Assembly: GCA_003024985.2 (NCBI GenBank)
Contig: PXIH01S0004020.1
DNA: 25,320 bases
Source of the DNA: Euperipatoides rowelli
Taxonomy: Eukaryota; Onychophora; Udeonychophora; Euonychophora; Peripatopsidae
Direction: 5' to 3' (one strand)
Of this stretch, positions 1 to 10,222 are shown one piece after another. The notes beneath the pieces were generated by a model that saw nothing but the letters and a program-made list of their open reading frames with translations, was not told where the DNA came from and did not search any database. Position numbers and translations under genes: made by a program. Numbering within the stretch: position 1 is the first letter of the stretch; every line of letters begins with the position of its first letter.

Positions 1-94
1 GGGTGTGCTAATTAAAAAACTACTCCAAGGCGCTCGGAGTGTACTGTAGTTACGCGCCTGTAAATGAGACAATGAAATTTACCTGTACAATTGA

Positions 95-131
95 TATCAT
101 TGACATGTGAATCACCTATCATTGACATGTG
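95..131. repeat. Short direct repeat in the incoming intron
   Basis: TATCATTGACATGTG occurs at 95-109 and again at 117-131, a perfect 15-bp repeat with a 22-bp period. It lies about 90 bp before the exon 1 acceptor. It is probably a local duplication; no function is evident. The rest of 1-223 is the 3' end of an upstream MARF1 intron. Confidence 0.7.
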
Positions 132-223
132 CTCATACACTTATGACTACCACAATTGTAAAGATTTTTTATAATTCAAATTATTGGTTTTTATTCTATA
201 TACATTTTTTTTTTACATTGTAG

Positions 224-842
224 AGCCAAGAAACGTATGGATCAGGAGGATGTTTTTGGCAACAAAATCTCAGTCACTTTCCCTCCCAAGGCAGATTCTG
301 AAACTCATGACAGAACACCTCAATCATGCTCCACTAGACCAACAGAAACTAGCAATCATGTCCCAACTATCAATGCTACCCCCAATTGGAAAAACAAACC
401 TACATCTTGGTCATCTGCCGTTAATAATAACTCTTCCACCGATCGATCAAATCAAGATTTAAATAATGCTCAATCATCTATATCTTATTCTAGTAATCGC
501 CATGCTTTGCTTCTTCAACAACAGATTTATCAGGAGCATCATTTCAGTGATAAGTCATCACGCAGTGCATCTACTTCACCTGATTCCATCTCATCTCAAA
601 GTTATAATGATCATCTTTATTCTTTACAGTCTTCTCGGCCTGTTTTTCCTTATCCTGTACGACTTAGTCCTGCTGTGAAAACTGATAGTTTATTCCGCCC
701 TATTAGACTTACTCCTCCGGTTAATATAGGCCCTTCAAATGTAGGGGAACCGATTGAACTGCATGTTACTAATTTTGACCAAAAAATCCCAATTAAGGAT
801 GTCAAAAAAATACTCATCACTATTTTCCGAGAACATGTTATG
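224..842 (+). CDS. MARF1: MARF1 exon (call it exon 1 of window): disordered linker plus start of RRM2
   Basis: The exon follows a long T-rich tract ending in TAG at 221-223 and ends at the donor GTGAGC (843). One base completes a codon from an upstream exon, then 206 codons run to the exon end. ATG 237 lies 13 bases inside the exon, so it is probably an internal Met and not the start. From that Met, residues 1-170 are a low-complexity linker rich in Ser, Asn, Thr and Pro, with a repeated Pro motif at residues 140-147 and 155-162. Residues 172-202 (PIELHVTNF, then a helix KDVKKILITIF) are strand 1 and helix 1 of an RRM. In the MARF1 family this is the second RRM, after the NYN nuclease and first RRM, which must lie upstream. 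The family acts in cytoplasmic mRNA control. MARF1 assignment is firm from the domain order across the exons. The linker itself is not conserved enough to identify alone. Confidence 0.9.
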
Positions 843-2987
843 GTGAGCTTATATTATATTTTTTGTTAAGTAGAATGCTTTTTTAAAACAAAAGTTCAAT
901 ATGCTAATAAATAAAATTAACTGTAGAATTCAATTTTCACATTTTGTAAAAAAAAAAAAAAAAAATGTTACTACTAAAAGTGTAGCTTCAGATTTGTAGT
1001 TCTTTTTTCAAATTAAAGTTAGAGGAATTCAAATTAAAAATATGGTATATTTATTTGTGGAACAACATTATGCTTTGTTATAGCATTTACTAAACAAATT
1101 AAATTTTTATCATTTGTGCTTGACGGTCGGGTATATTGAAAAAAAAAAAAGATTTTGGTCGTGATCTTTGATTTTAAATTTACACATTGAGAAAATATAA
1201 TTTTTTTTATATACTGTAAATAAAAACAATAACTTGTTAAATAAAACTTTATTTGACCTACTTCTATTTACTAAAATTAGTTTTGTTAAAATAAAATGCA
1301 AATATTAAAAAATCTCCATTTCCATTAATGGTCATTACTTTTTCTTTTAGTCTTGTTTAAACATTGAATTTTGTACTAAACTGTGATGCCACACCTTACT
1401 CTGTCATGTTAAAATTTAATTTTAAAAAAAAAAACCTAGAAAAAGTATTAATTTGATTTTATGAATGTAAAATGTGCTCAAATCATTAACGCATCAACTT
1501 GTCATTTTATTGGTTAATGACATTCATTTAGTATTTAAGATCTTTACGAGATATTTTGGTCGTTAATTATCAATACTTGGTTTTTTATCGTTATCTTGAT
1601 ATTTTTTTTCTTAAAATAATAATGGAAAAGGTAGAAAATCTTTGCTTAAAAAAAATTAAATCTTAAAAATGGAAAAGGAAGCCAGCAAACAAAAATTTAA
1701 GAATTACAGAAAAAAATTATACCAGAATGGGGAGTTTACAGCTAAGCTAAGTAGTTTGGGACATGAGCTTTAAATGCATTGGAGATTGCGAAACCGTTAT
1801 TTCAGTAAATGGAAAGTTTTTCGATACCAAAATAGCAATATTTTTGCCCTCAAATATCTGTTTTTAGTATATTATAAAACTTGTTAAACTACAGAATTTT
1901 ACTTTCTAGGAATACTTTAAATATTTGCTTATTCGGTAATCTATCTTTATTGTTTTGTTTTAAACTCATTTTAGATTTGTGGTTGACATTTTTATTGTGC
2001 GCATCTGGCGGCCTGCAATATTTGTTGAACCTTTACAATATGGATATAAATTCTAATAGGGAATGTTCAAAATTATTAGTCCTATAAAATAATGCATCAT
2101 TCCTTTTAATTTGTGTTTTCATGAACTATTAAATACGGGTTGCCTATCATGTAAGGATAAAGTAATTAAACATAGTATTAATATGGGTGGTCGGCCATGT
2201 AATTGCAATCAAAATTGTTTTGTATATACTTTAAGATAAACTTTGACAACTTCTGCTGATACTACCTGTAAAATGTTTGATGACACACTTGTAAATTACC
2301 CAAAATAATATATTATCTGGCTATAAATGTGATAGTGAAAAACTATTTTTTGTCCTGAGATACTAGAATCCTACACAAAAAATATTTAAACTTTTTTTTA
2401 TTAGTAATATGCACCAAAATGACTTCCTTACTTTGAAAGGCAAAAGTATAAGTAACATAAATGAAAATAATATATTCATTATCAACACTATCTAATGTGA
2501 AGCTTATAGGACGCTTATTTGACATTTTTATACATGATGCAAAAGAATACACGCTCTTCCGTAATGCAACTATCACAAAAATGCTTTGTAATGAAAGCAT
2601 TGAACAATATATTTTTCTTTTTTTTATGTGGTGATAGACTTTCAAAATTAGAAACAGTTGTTGTGATGGATATTTAAAATAAAATATGTAAGGCATATAT
2701 ATATTTAATAGTATCTCCATTATATACAGTAGGCTACATATCCATTTAGCTTTAATTTAAACTCAATTTCAACTAGATACATTATGTGAAATAATTTATT
2801 ATTTAGAGAATTTGTAGCCAGAAGTTACTGCAATGCATGATGAGATCAAAACTTTGATATTTGTTTTAAAATTACCTTTTTGAAAACTGATGGTGATATT
2901 CTATAGTTTATTGTATGTAAATATTTTTTTGTGCACAAGTTTAACTCGTTTTTATTTATAATGTTAAATTATATGTTCCCCTTTAAG
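843..2987 (+). other. MARF1 intron 1
   Basis: A 2145-bp GT-AG intron between two complete codons (phase 0). It is AT-rich with homopolymer runs (A tract at about 948-965, T tracts elsewhere). I see no transposon protein, tandem array or RNA gene. A 125-codon open frame on the minus strand (2343-2720) has no recognisable domain and is probably chance in AT-rich DNA. Confidence 0.85.
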
Positions 2988-3163
2988 GTTTTGCATGTGT
3001 CTGTGGTACTTCAGCCAGATGGAACAATAACCGGACTGGTTAAGGTGCCCTCTGTGCAGGATGCTCAGTACGCTATTTCTCAATTACATCGTCGCAAAAT
3101 AGGGCGCAAGCGTATTCATATTTCACTGCCAAACAACAAATCACCATCACCACAAATCATCAG
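2988..3163 (+). CDS. MARF1: MARF1 exon 2: rest of RRM2
   Basis: The exon starts after CTTTAAG (acceptor AG 2986-2987) in phase 0 and ends at CAG before the donor GTTTGT (3164). It leaves two bases, AG, of a split codon. The 58 codons supply strands 2-4 and helix 2 of the RRM: VLHVSVV, then GTITGLVKVPS where an RNP1-like strand is expected, helix VQDAQYAISQLHRRKIG, and RKRIHISL. The phrase LHRRKIG.KRIHISL matches the end of the second RRM of vertebrate MARF1 as I recall it (LHR.KIG.KRI..SL). The RNP1 aromatic residues are poorly preserved, as in other MARF1 RRM2 domains, so RNA binding by this domain alone is uncertain. The Ser/Pro tail (NNKSPSPQII) leads into the first LOTUS domain. Confidence 0.93.
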
Positions 3164-4024
3164 GTTTGTTTTTATTCTTTAAATTTTCATTAGTTGATTA
3201 ATTTTACCCCTAAACAACATGAAATGAATTTCAAATAAAATCTTTTTACATTAAATGATTGGGTTATTTTAAAGTTAATAATTTACTTAGTTTTGTTTGA
3301 TATTCTGTAACCTCCATGGAAAAAACACAAAACAACATAATAGACTTGTACATTACACTTAAACCTATGATTTTAATTAACTAAAAGGATTGTCGATATT
3401 TAAGTCTATAATTTGTCTTGTACCACAATTCTTTTTTAAAACAATAGATCGACTATTAAACTAGTGGACTTGAGTCTGGCTCAGGACTTCTAGATCAATT
3501 GTCTTGTGAAATATGTTTTTTTAAATGTGATCTTAAACAATATTTCTAAATTTAATATAAATGTGTATAATCATATTGAATATTTTTTCACTATTAAATG
3601 TACGGTAACAAATGATTTTAAGTCAACTGTGAAAGGAATTTAAAATTTATTTTCAAACATTAAATCTTATTGCATAAAAAATAATTGTATGAAGGAATCA
3701 TTTGTAATTATTGACTAATTTTTGATTACTGGTAATTAATTTTTTTTTTAATTTTTTGTTGTATTTTAAATCATTTTGTAGCTTGAATATTTTATCTGTA
3801 AATATTTGTGTGCTAATTTTAATTTTACTTGAGCCATGTTAAGAACAAAGCCTAATTTGGTGGCTATGCAAAAAATTAAACAACACACAACATCTATGAT
3901 GGATCCATCTTTTCTTTTTTTAACCATTGAATTTTTATTCCAAGTTTGTCCAAGTTGGACCAGTTATTAAATTCATTATTTCAACATTAAAATACTCTGA
4001 TGTCTGTATTCCTTTCTTTGTATA

Positions 4025-5775
4025 GCAAAGGCTGAAGCCAATGTTTCAACAGCATTGTGAAAAAGATATTCGAGATTCCTGATAAGACCTCTATGGAGGA
4101 CGACGAACTAAGTGTTAGAATACTAAAAACTTCCTTCCCTGTGTTAGGTGAAGTAATTGCTTATTTATTTAATTACTCCCCAAAGGAGGGAAAATTTCCT
4201 ACTGTCTGGAAAAAGCAAGGGTAGTACCTATATTTAAGAAAGGAAAAAGGAACTTATGTTCAAATTACAGACCCATCTCCATTCTATCCATTGTGAAAAA
4301 TATTTTTGAAAAATTAATCCATGACAAATTGTCTGAATACCTATAAAAAAACCTACTGCTATCTAATTCCCAATGTGGCTTCCGGAGGGGTAGCTCCACC
4401 ACAACTTGTTTGCTCAGTATGACTAATGATTGGCGTAGAGCTGCAGATTTGGGACTTATGACTGGGGTCATGGCTCTCAATTTAACGAGAGCTTTTGACA
4501 GTTTACCACATGACAAAATTATGATAAAGCTGAAAGAAATGGGTCTTAACTGTTCTGCTCTCAGTTGGTTCTGGAGCTATTTACAGGGCAGATACCAGCG
4601 AGTGGTTATGAACTCAACAAGCACTAATTACTTGCCTTCTCTAATAGGGGTGCCCCAGGGCACCCCTATTAGAGAAGGCAAGTAATTAGTGCTTGGGGCC
4701 TCTCCTATTTATCATATTTATCAATCCAATCCTTAAATCAGTTAATCAGAGTAAAATAGTGCTTTTTGCGGACGATACAACTTTATATTGCAGTGCAAGG
4801 GAGGCTAAAGAGATTGAACTCAACCTGAGGGCTGACCTAGACAGCATTTCAATATGGCTAGGATCAAACGGACTAAAACTAAATCCAAAAAAGTCACAAC
4901 TGATGATAATAGGCACCAGGAAGAAAAAGGCTAAGTCCCAGCCATAAATAGCTATTGAATGTTTTGGTGATTTAATCACCCCAAATAACACTATAAAAAA
5001 TTTTAGGAGTAACTATCGATAATAACTTGGCATGGGATTGCCACATTTATAACTTTATCAAAAAAACTAGAAATCTTAACAGAATATTATTAAGACAAAC
5101 ATGTTATGCCTACAAGGATTTTAAAAATAATTTTTGAAACTTTAATTTTGACTCATATCAACTACTGTGACGTAGTTTGGATGGAGTGTGGGAAGGTGTT
5201 CGAGGGTAAACTGCAGCTTGCTCAAAACATGGCAGCAAGGTACATAAGGTATGGTATGTGTGAACAAAGTGCTAGTGCTGCAATTGAAAAGTTACACTGG
5301 ATTCCTTTAAACAAGATGAGACTTATTCATTTTTACACTCTTATGTGGAAGATTTTGTACACAGACTTACCAGCTAACTTGAGATCCTTGCTGAAGTTTT
5401 CATCTGAAACTCAAAACTTAAACACTAAGCTGTCAGAAAGTAAAGGCCTAAAAAAGAATGGTTTTAAAACCCAATTCGGATCCAGATCATTTTCAAGCTG
5501 TGGTCCTATGTATTGGAACAGCCTTCCAGGTGAGACAAGACTTACTAAAAGCCTTGATATCTTTAAAAGTAAGATTTCACAATTTTTAAAGACTGGTTAT
5601 TCACCGTAGTAGTAGTATATAATGTAAGTAGATTCCTCATAAACATTGTTTTTATTTGTATGTTTTTATATTGTTTTTTTTTTCCTGATATCTGTAATTT
5701 ATGACAAGGGCCTGGAGGATCACCACTGTGAAGGCTCTGCTGACTAATAAAATCAAATCTAACGCCTACGCTATA
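4025..5775 (+). mobile_element. Decayed non-LTR retrotransposon (LINE), 5'-truncated, CR1/Jockey-like reverse transcriptase
   Basis: Pieces of a reverse transcriptase can be followed in order through several frames. They are RILKTSFPVLGEVIAYLFN (about 4110), YRPISIL (about 4267), QCGFRRGSSTTT (about 4371), ALNLTRAFDSLPHDK (about 4470), GVPQG (4647-4661), LGPLLFIIFINPI (4693), and FADD with TTLYC (about 4760-4790). The last is the catalytic double-Asp motif. KKSQLM follows. A 167-codon frame at 5106-5609 carries the typical C-terminal tail: TLILTHINYCDVVW, then RSFSSCGPMYWNSLP, ending in an FKSKISQFLK-like helix. A short 3' UTR contains GCCTGGAGGATCACCACTG and ends near CTAATAAAATCAAATC. It lacks the ORF1 and endonuclease regions, and frameshifts and stops break it at about 4220, 4345, 4680 and 4947-5100, so it cannot be active. 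Clade assignment beyond CR1/Jockey group is uncertain. Confidence 0.88.
4618..4695. repeat. 78-bp near-perfect palindrome inside the LINE reverse transcriptase
   Basis: Bases 4618-4655 and 4658-4695 are exact reverse complements (38-bp arms) around a two-base centre, CA (4656-4657). The left arm is normal coding sequence ending at GVPQG. The right arm is an inverted copy of it that replaces the residues normally following GVPQG and shifts the frame before LGPLLF resumes at 4693. This looks like a template-switch or fold-back event; an assembly artefact is the alternative. Confidence 0.95.
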
Positions 5776-5857
5776 ATAGTGTATATACTGTAAAATATTA
5801 AAAATAATACAAAATATTTTCTTGTCCACAGCGATACAGAATTCAAGACCACGTTTG

Positions 5858-5898
5858 TACAGAATTTAATTTATGAGGCAAATGTATTAAATTCTGTA
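5858..5898. repeat. Hairpin with 13-bp perfect arms
   Basis: TACAGAATTTAAT (5858-5870) and its reverse complement ATTAAATTCTGTA (5886-5898) enclose a 15-base loop. A related GATACAGAATT at 5833-5843 could pair with the same right arm. It lies about 80 bp after the LINE 3' end. No rho-type or other terminator role is implied in this eukaryotic intron. Confidence 0.75.
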
Positions 5899-6539
5899 TC
5901 ACTTTAAACTTTTTTAACACTATACTACCTCAGTCCAAAATTTATTATGTTCTTGTAAAGCTATTATTACTGTAGCCTAAATAAATAACTTTTTTTGTAA
6001 TTATTAATTTACAGAAAGGAATTGAAAATTAAATTGTTAATAGGGTTTTGAATGTACAGTAAATCGTAATAAAAATTTAAATATTCATTATAAACCCAGG
6101 CAATCTTGATTTACATGAATTTTATTTACAGTACAAGTTTTGGGAGTAACGTGATTTAAGAATTACTATCACTTCTTAAATAACACTATCAATTATTTGA
6201 AATAACAGTTTAAGAAAATATATAGAATAAAATAAAACAAAAACCTGTCCAACTGAAAAAGTTATTTAGCATTTATACTTTTGTTAATATTATGAGAGTC
6301 TGAGAGAAATTTATTTCTAATTGATTCAAATTCTTTATGGAATGCTTTTCTATGAATAAATGTTACCTTATAACCTAAATTCAAATCCATCTGTCATTTG
6401 CTACCTGAAGTAGTAGCAAATTACAGAATAAAACTCCCCATTTTATTCCTATATCACCTTCTCATTCTTTCAGCAAGTTACCAGTATTAATTATTGTATA
6501 TTACTTGGTTGAAAATATTTATTTTGACTCTTTTTTCAT

Positions 6540-8270
6540 ATATGTTATATGTTCTCTACAAACCCCCCCCCCTACCCAAATACTGGCCCTCCCTGAGTAT
6601 GGCCAACATTATAGCCTTCTTGGGAATAATTCATAGAATTAACTTTCAGTAAGAAAATGGAACTTTCACCCCTCCAAATTGCTATATTTCACGATATTTG
6701 GACTATTTATACAATTTGTTATGATTGTACAAAAGCCACGATTGAAGGTTCACATCGTTTCCTTGTTGCTAGGGAGATTTGAACAGTTTGGTTACTAGAG
6801 GGAGCTACCGTACAGCTTACATCATTGGAAATAGCATAATGGCAACCTATCAGGCGAAACTCAACAGCACCTTGAACGCCCTTAACTACCTGCCAGTTTA
6901 AAACCTTGAGCTGAGCGAAAATTCGAGAGATGGCACCTAAATTTTGATGGCTGACAGAAGCCAGACCGGACGCTGACTAAGTAGCCTTCTTTAGACTACC
7001 TCTATAAGGGTTCACTGAAGTTCAGCCGAAGGCATCCTCATTTTACCCGTCTAAAATTATCTGATGAAACCTACTAAATCTAATACATAATAAAATCTGT
7101 TCATAGTTATAATGCTGCCTCCCTAGGCCTAGTAACCATAATATTCTCCGTGTTTATCTGTTAAAAATTATCTGCAAACGTGGTGAGTGAATTTACGATT
7201 CCAGAATCCAATAGCTAGCTTGTAAACTTTTGAACTTTTAGACTTTCAGAATGTAATTCCCTTCTAAAACTACCTATTCCAATTTCTTATCCCTTCTCCC
7301 CCTACATCACTTAATCTAACCTTTTTTTTTTCAGATGTTTTTATAAGCAAGCGTGAGATAGGGTCGTACCTGTATCCTATCTATCAGGGCAGGGATAATA
7401 AGGGATTAACCCCCTTTTACCTCTTGAGTCCCCAGTTGGCCGGTCCGGGCTGGAATTTAGTAGGGTTTAGTTAGGCTGCCGCTTTATTTCGTCTAGTTGT
7501 GCCGATTATTTAGTGCCCCCATAAGAGAAATAACCACCAATTGTCACAACAGACCCTGTTTCAGTGAATATCATGTTTTTGGGGTAGTTTATGCCTGCAA
7601 AGAGCTTATATGTAGATATGATGTATCAGTAATTTTGGATCGGGCATTTGCATGTAAGTATAGGCTAGTGCTAGCAATGGGAACCGGATATTTACTAGGT
7701 GATTCGTCTCGTGGAATATATCTCGCCAATCTGTGAAGGCCAGGATGCATTGGGATCTTGCGTGCTTCCCCACCGTGTTGTGCGGAGTACCCCAAGCCGA
7801 GGTTATGGAGAAAATAGAGATATTTCCCAGATAGGGCTTATAACTTAGTATTTGTGCTGGCCACGACATGAATACTTTCACTAGTTATAAGAGAGGCCTA
7901 GTTTCTAAGTTGCATAAGATTATGACTATTGTTCCCAACCTTGCTAGTTAGTAATAAAGCTCCCATCTTAGTAGGTATCTTTGGAGATTGCTATGGCTAT
8001 TCAGTCTTCCATGCCAGTGCAAAACCTGCGCCAGCCTCGGAGATTGTGGTCATAGTAATCCCTAATAATACCAGACTAAGATCCAAATTCAGTTTACAAG
8101 AACCGATAGTTCGTCTCGTGATAGTATGGAGTTAACAGGGGGGAGGGAGACTCCATGAGATGAACCATTTCCAGCCCGATGAAGCCTTACTATATTGTAG
8201 TAGCTGACACATCCCTCCACTAATATCCAAATCTATAGGTACCATTTGTAGCAAATTAACCTTATAAGAT
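6540..8270. other. Unidentified GC-richer block within intron 2
   Basis: This segment stands out from the AT-rich intron by eye: many stretches are near 45-50% G+C, for example around 7381-7460 and 7740-7800. It starts near a run of ten C (6563-6572) and a set of stop-rich short frames, and ends before the exon 3 acceptor region. It has open frames of 79 codons (7497-7736) and 68 codons (7929-8135) on the plus strand and 91 codons (7606-7881) on the minus strand. None has a motif that I recognise. A GTGAGT (7183) and a T-rich AG (7334) could define a small intron of their own. Most likely an old or non-coding transposable element; I cannot assign a family. Confidence 0.4.
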
Positions 8271-8498
8271 GTTAATAATAGAATAAATTACACAGTTTTT
8301 GTTTTCATCATCCCCTAGTCCTTCAGCATTTCTATTATTTCCTATGGAAATTTGTTTCATTTACACCTTTTTAATTTAAACACTGGTTTCCAAGGACACA
8401 ACCTCAGTGTACAGTATATCGAGAATTAACTGTTTTGTTTTTTTATTAAAAACTTTTGTAAATTAATTGTAAATAAGTTTTTTTTTTTTCCCCCCCAG

Positions 8499-8579
8499 GT
8501 CAGAAGTTACTACTTTACTGAATGAAGTAACAGGAAATAGCTTACCTCTGTTCAAGTTTATAGAATTATTTGAAAAAAG
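8499..8579 (+). CDS. MARF1: MARF1 exon 3: first half of LOTUS domain 1
   Basis: At 81 bp this is the shortest exon. It was found by reading the frame across the splice sites, because on its own it is too short to stand out. Its first G completes the split codon from exon 2 (AG+G = Arg). Then 26 codons follow (SEVTTLLNEV, GNSLPLFKFIELFEK), and AG is left for the next exon. The pattern LPLFKF....FEKRY is the hallmark first half of a LOTUS/OST-HTH domain, a winged helix that binds RNA (G-rich or G-quadruplex RNA has been reported for the family) or, in Oskar and TDRD proteins, the helicase Vasa. The donor is GTTTTA (8580), a weak match to consensus, so skipping of this exon is possible. Skipping it would remove 81 bp, a multiple of three, and keep the frame. 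Confidence 0.93.
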
Positions 8580-9242
8580 GTTTTAATTTTTTTTTTTAAG
8601 TTTTTATTGATGAATTTTGAATTTTTTAAATTTTGATTGATTTTATTTCATTTACTGTTTGATTTTCTAAGATTGGTTATTTATAGATAAATTAATTGTC
8701 TTCACCGTTTTTTTTTTGTTTTGCTTGATTTTTTTTTCTGCTTTACGAGTAGCCTACTAGCTGTAACCATCATCAGTAAAATGATTAACTAAATTTCTTA
8801 AATAGGACTCAAGAATAAATATTGTATAAATATTGCAATAGTTATTCTTTAGTTCTATATAAGAAATGTAGTTTGCTTGTTATTTTTACTGATAATGGGT
8901 ATAGCTCAGATGTGGAGAACCTTTGACCTTTTGAGATATTTAGTGCAATTTGTCAAATATATAATTTCATCATTAGTAATTTCTAATTACACATTCTCAA
9001 ATTGGACATGTCAAATTAATTAAAATGGTTTATCAATGCCTATTTCAACTTTATTGACTTATGTGTATTTTTGTAAAAAAAATGCTTGTTTAATTAATCA
9101 ATTTGTTATGTTCGGTCCATAAATGCATCAAAATTCGACTTTTATACCCATATGTAGCAAATTATCAACCCTTGATATGACGAATTTTAGTTGAAAAATT
9201 TCACTGTTTGTCAGAACAGAAACGAGTGTCTAGAACAGGGCC

Positions 9243-9485
9243 AACATGTCCCATTTACCGTAATAATTACAGCCTTTTTTTTAAATTTACAGTCCTAACC
9301 TTACCCTTATCCTGAACCCTAACTCCTACTACGTATTAAACCCCTATGCCCTAACCCTATGAAGATGAAGGGGCGAAATAGTCCTTTTTTAATCGATTTT
9401 GATAATTTTGAGCTATTTTCGGCCATTTGANGTATATGACAAACAAATGCGCAATTGTTAAAAATGCGGTAAAACGGGACAAGTT
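9243..9485 (+). mobile_element. Small TIR element (MITE-like), member 1, inserted in copy 1
   Basis: Inverted ends are AACATGTCCCATTTACCG (9243-9260) and, in reverse complement from 9485, AACTTGTCCCGTTTTACCG. The interior has TTTACAGTCCTAACCTTACC (about 9286-9305), GAACCCTAACTCCTACTA, ATCGATTTTGAT (about 9393) and an undetermined base at 9431. Members at 9971-10222 (reversed) and 16023-16296 share this order. It has no coding frame. The true outer edge may extend to about 9508, because copy 2 of the host element resumes matching only there. Confidence 0.75.
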
Positions 9486-9970
9486 TACATCCGCTTTCGC
9501 CCGATTTTAGACCAGAATAGTGACCGTTTCCTTTACAGACCAATCGGAATGTAGATCAGTGATTCAATGCTTTATTATTTTCTATTTACAGTCAGTGACT
9601 CAGTGGTTTTTATGAAAGATACTCGAAACAAGCTGGCTGAAAATAAACCTTTAACACGTTTTATTTGCATTAAAAAATATCTCTAAGAATGTTTAAGAAA
9701 TATTATTAAAAACTTTGGAAATAATAGTTAATATTTTGTTCTCATCGTGTCAAGTTATAACGTACAAAAGCCTTCTGGTATTTTGAGGTGTTGTTTTTTT
9801 TTTTCTTAACATAGATTTCAACTTCAATCCCAAGAATTCTCAAAATTTTATGGATTTTATATTGATGCGAAGAAAGTAACTTTTTCTCTGTTATTTATTT
9901 ATTTATTTTCTCAATTTTAAGTAATATCGGTTGACTAAGAAGTTTGACAGGAGACAATAGAAAAGGTATC

Positions 9971-10222
9971 CAATAAGTGACAATTACTGCGTTTTCACAA
10001 TCTGCACATATATTTCAGTCCTATATGTCAAATGGCAGGAAATAGCTAATGTTTATCAAAATCGATCAAAAAAAGGATTATTTAGACTCTAGATTATACC
10101 CCCCCCCCTTCCAGCCCGATGGTATAAATACATAGTAATGGTTATGTTCTTGGGTAAGGGTAAGGTTATGACTGTAAATAATAAAATAAAGCTGATATCC
10201 ATTTACTTATTGTCACTTATTG
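9971..10222 (-). mobile_element. Small TIR element, member 2, inserted in copy 1 in reverse
   Basis: The ends are perfect 14-bp inverted repeats: CAATAAGTGACAAT (9971-9984) and ATTGTCACTTATTG (10209-10222). Read on the minus strand it has TTTACAGTCATAACCTTACC, a run of nine or more G, TTTTTTTGATCGATTTTGAT and CCATTTGACATATAGGACTG, in the same order as member 1. It is absent at the matching place of copy 2 (about 17795-17815). It is non-coding. Confidence 0.78.

Larger units (their letters stand above)
3164..8498 (+). other. MARF1 intron 2
   Basis: A 5335-bp GT-AG intron interrupting a codon after its second base. The acceptor has an unusually clean pyrimidine tract: twelve T then seven C before AG (8478-8498). 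Contents: AT-rich sequence to about 4020, a decayed LINE (about 4025-5775), a 13-bp-arm hairpin (5858-5898), AT-rich sequence, then a GC-richer unidentified block (about 6540-8270). Confidence 0.85.

Noticed and set aside
237-869. A 210-residue stand-alone gene starting at ATG 237
   Set aside because: The frame is open from a T-rich TAG acceptor at 223, and the last eight codons run past a GTGAGC donor. The RRM is completed only by the exon at 2988, so it is an internal exon.
4410-5609. Intact reverse transcriptase genes
   Set aside because: The three frames are pieces of one element, separated by frameshifts, stops and a palindrome.
4265-5829. Minus-strand open frames over the LINE (4265-4516, 4746-4991, 5563-5829)
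   Set aside because: They mirror the plus-strand reverse transcriptase and have no domain of their own.
7183-7334. An additional MARF1 exon or a small separate intron in the GC-richer block
   Set aside because: A GTGAGT and a T-rich AG are present, but no reading frame across them continues MARF1, and exons 2 and 3 join perfectly without it.
7497-8135. Protein-coding genes in the block at 7.5-8.1 kb
   Set aside because: Frames of 68-91 codons on both strands overlap each other, show no motif and no splice continuation.
9319-9543. A 74-residue minus-strand frame across the undetermined base
   Set aside because: It lies within the small TIR element and its host element, contains an unknown residue and has no domain.
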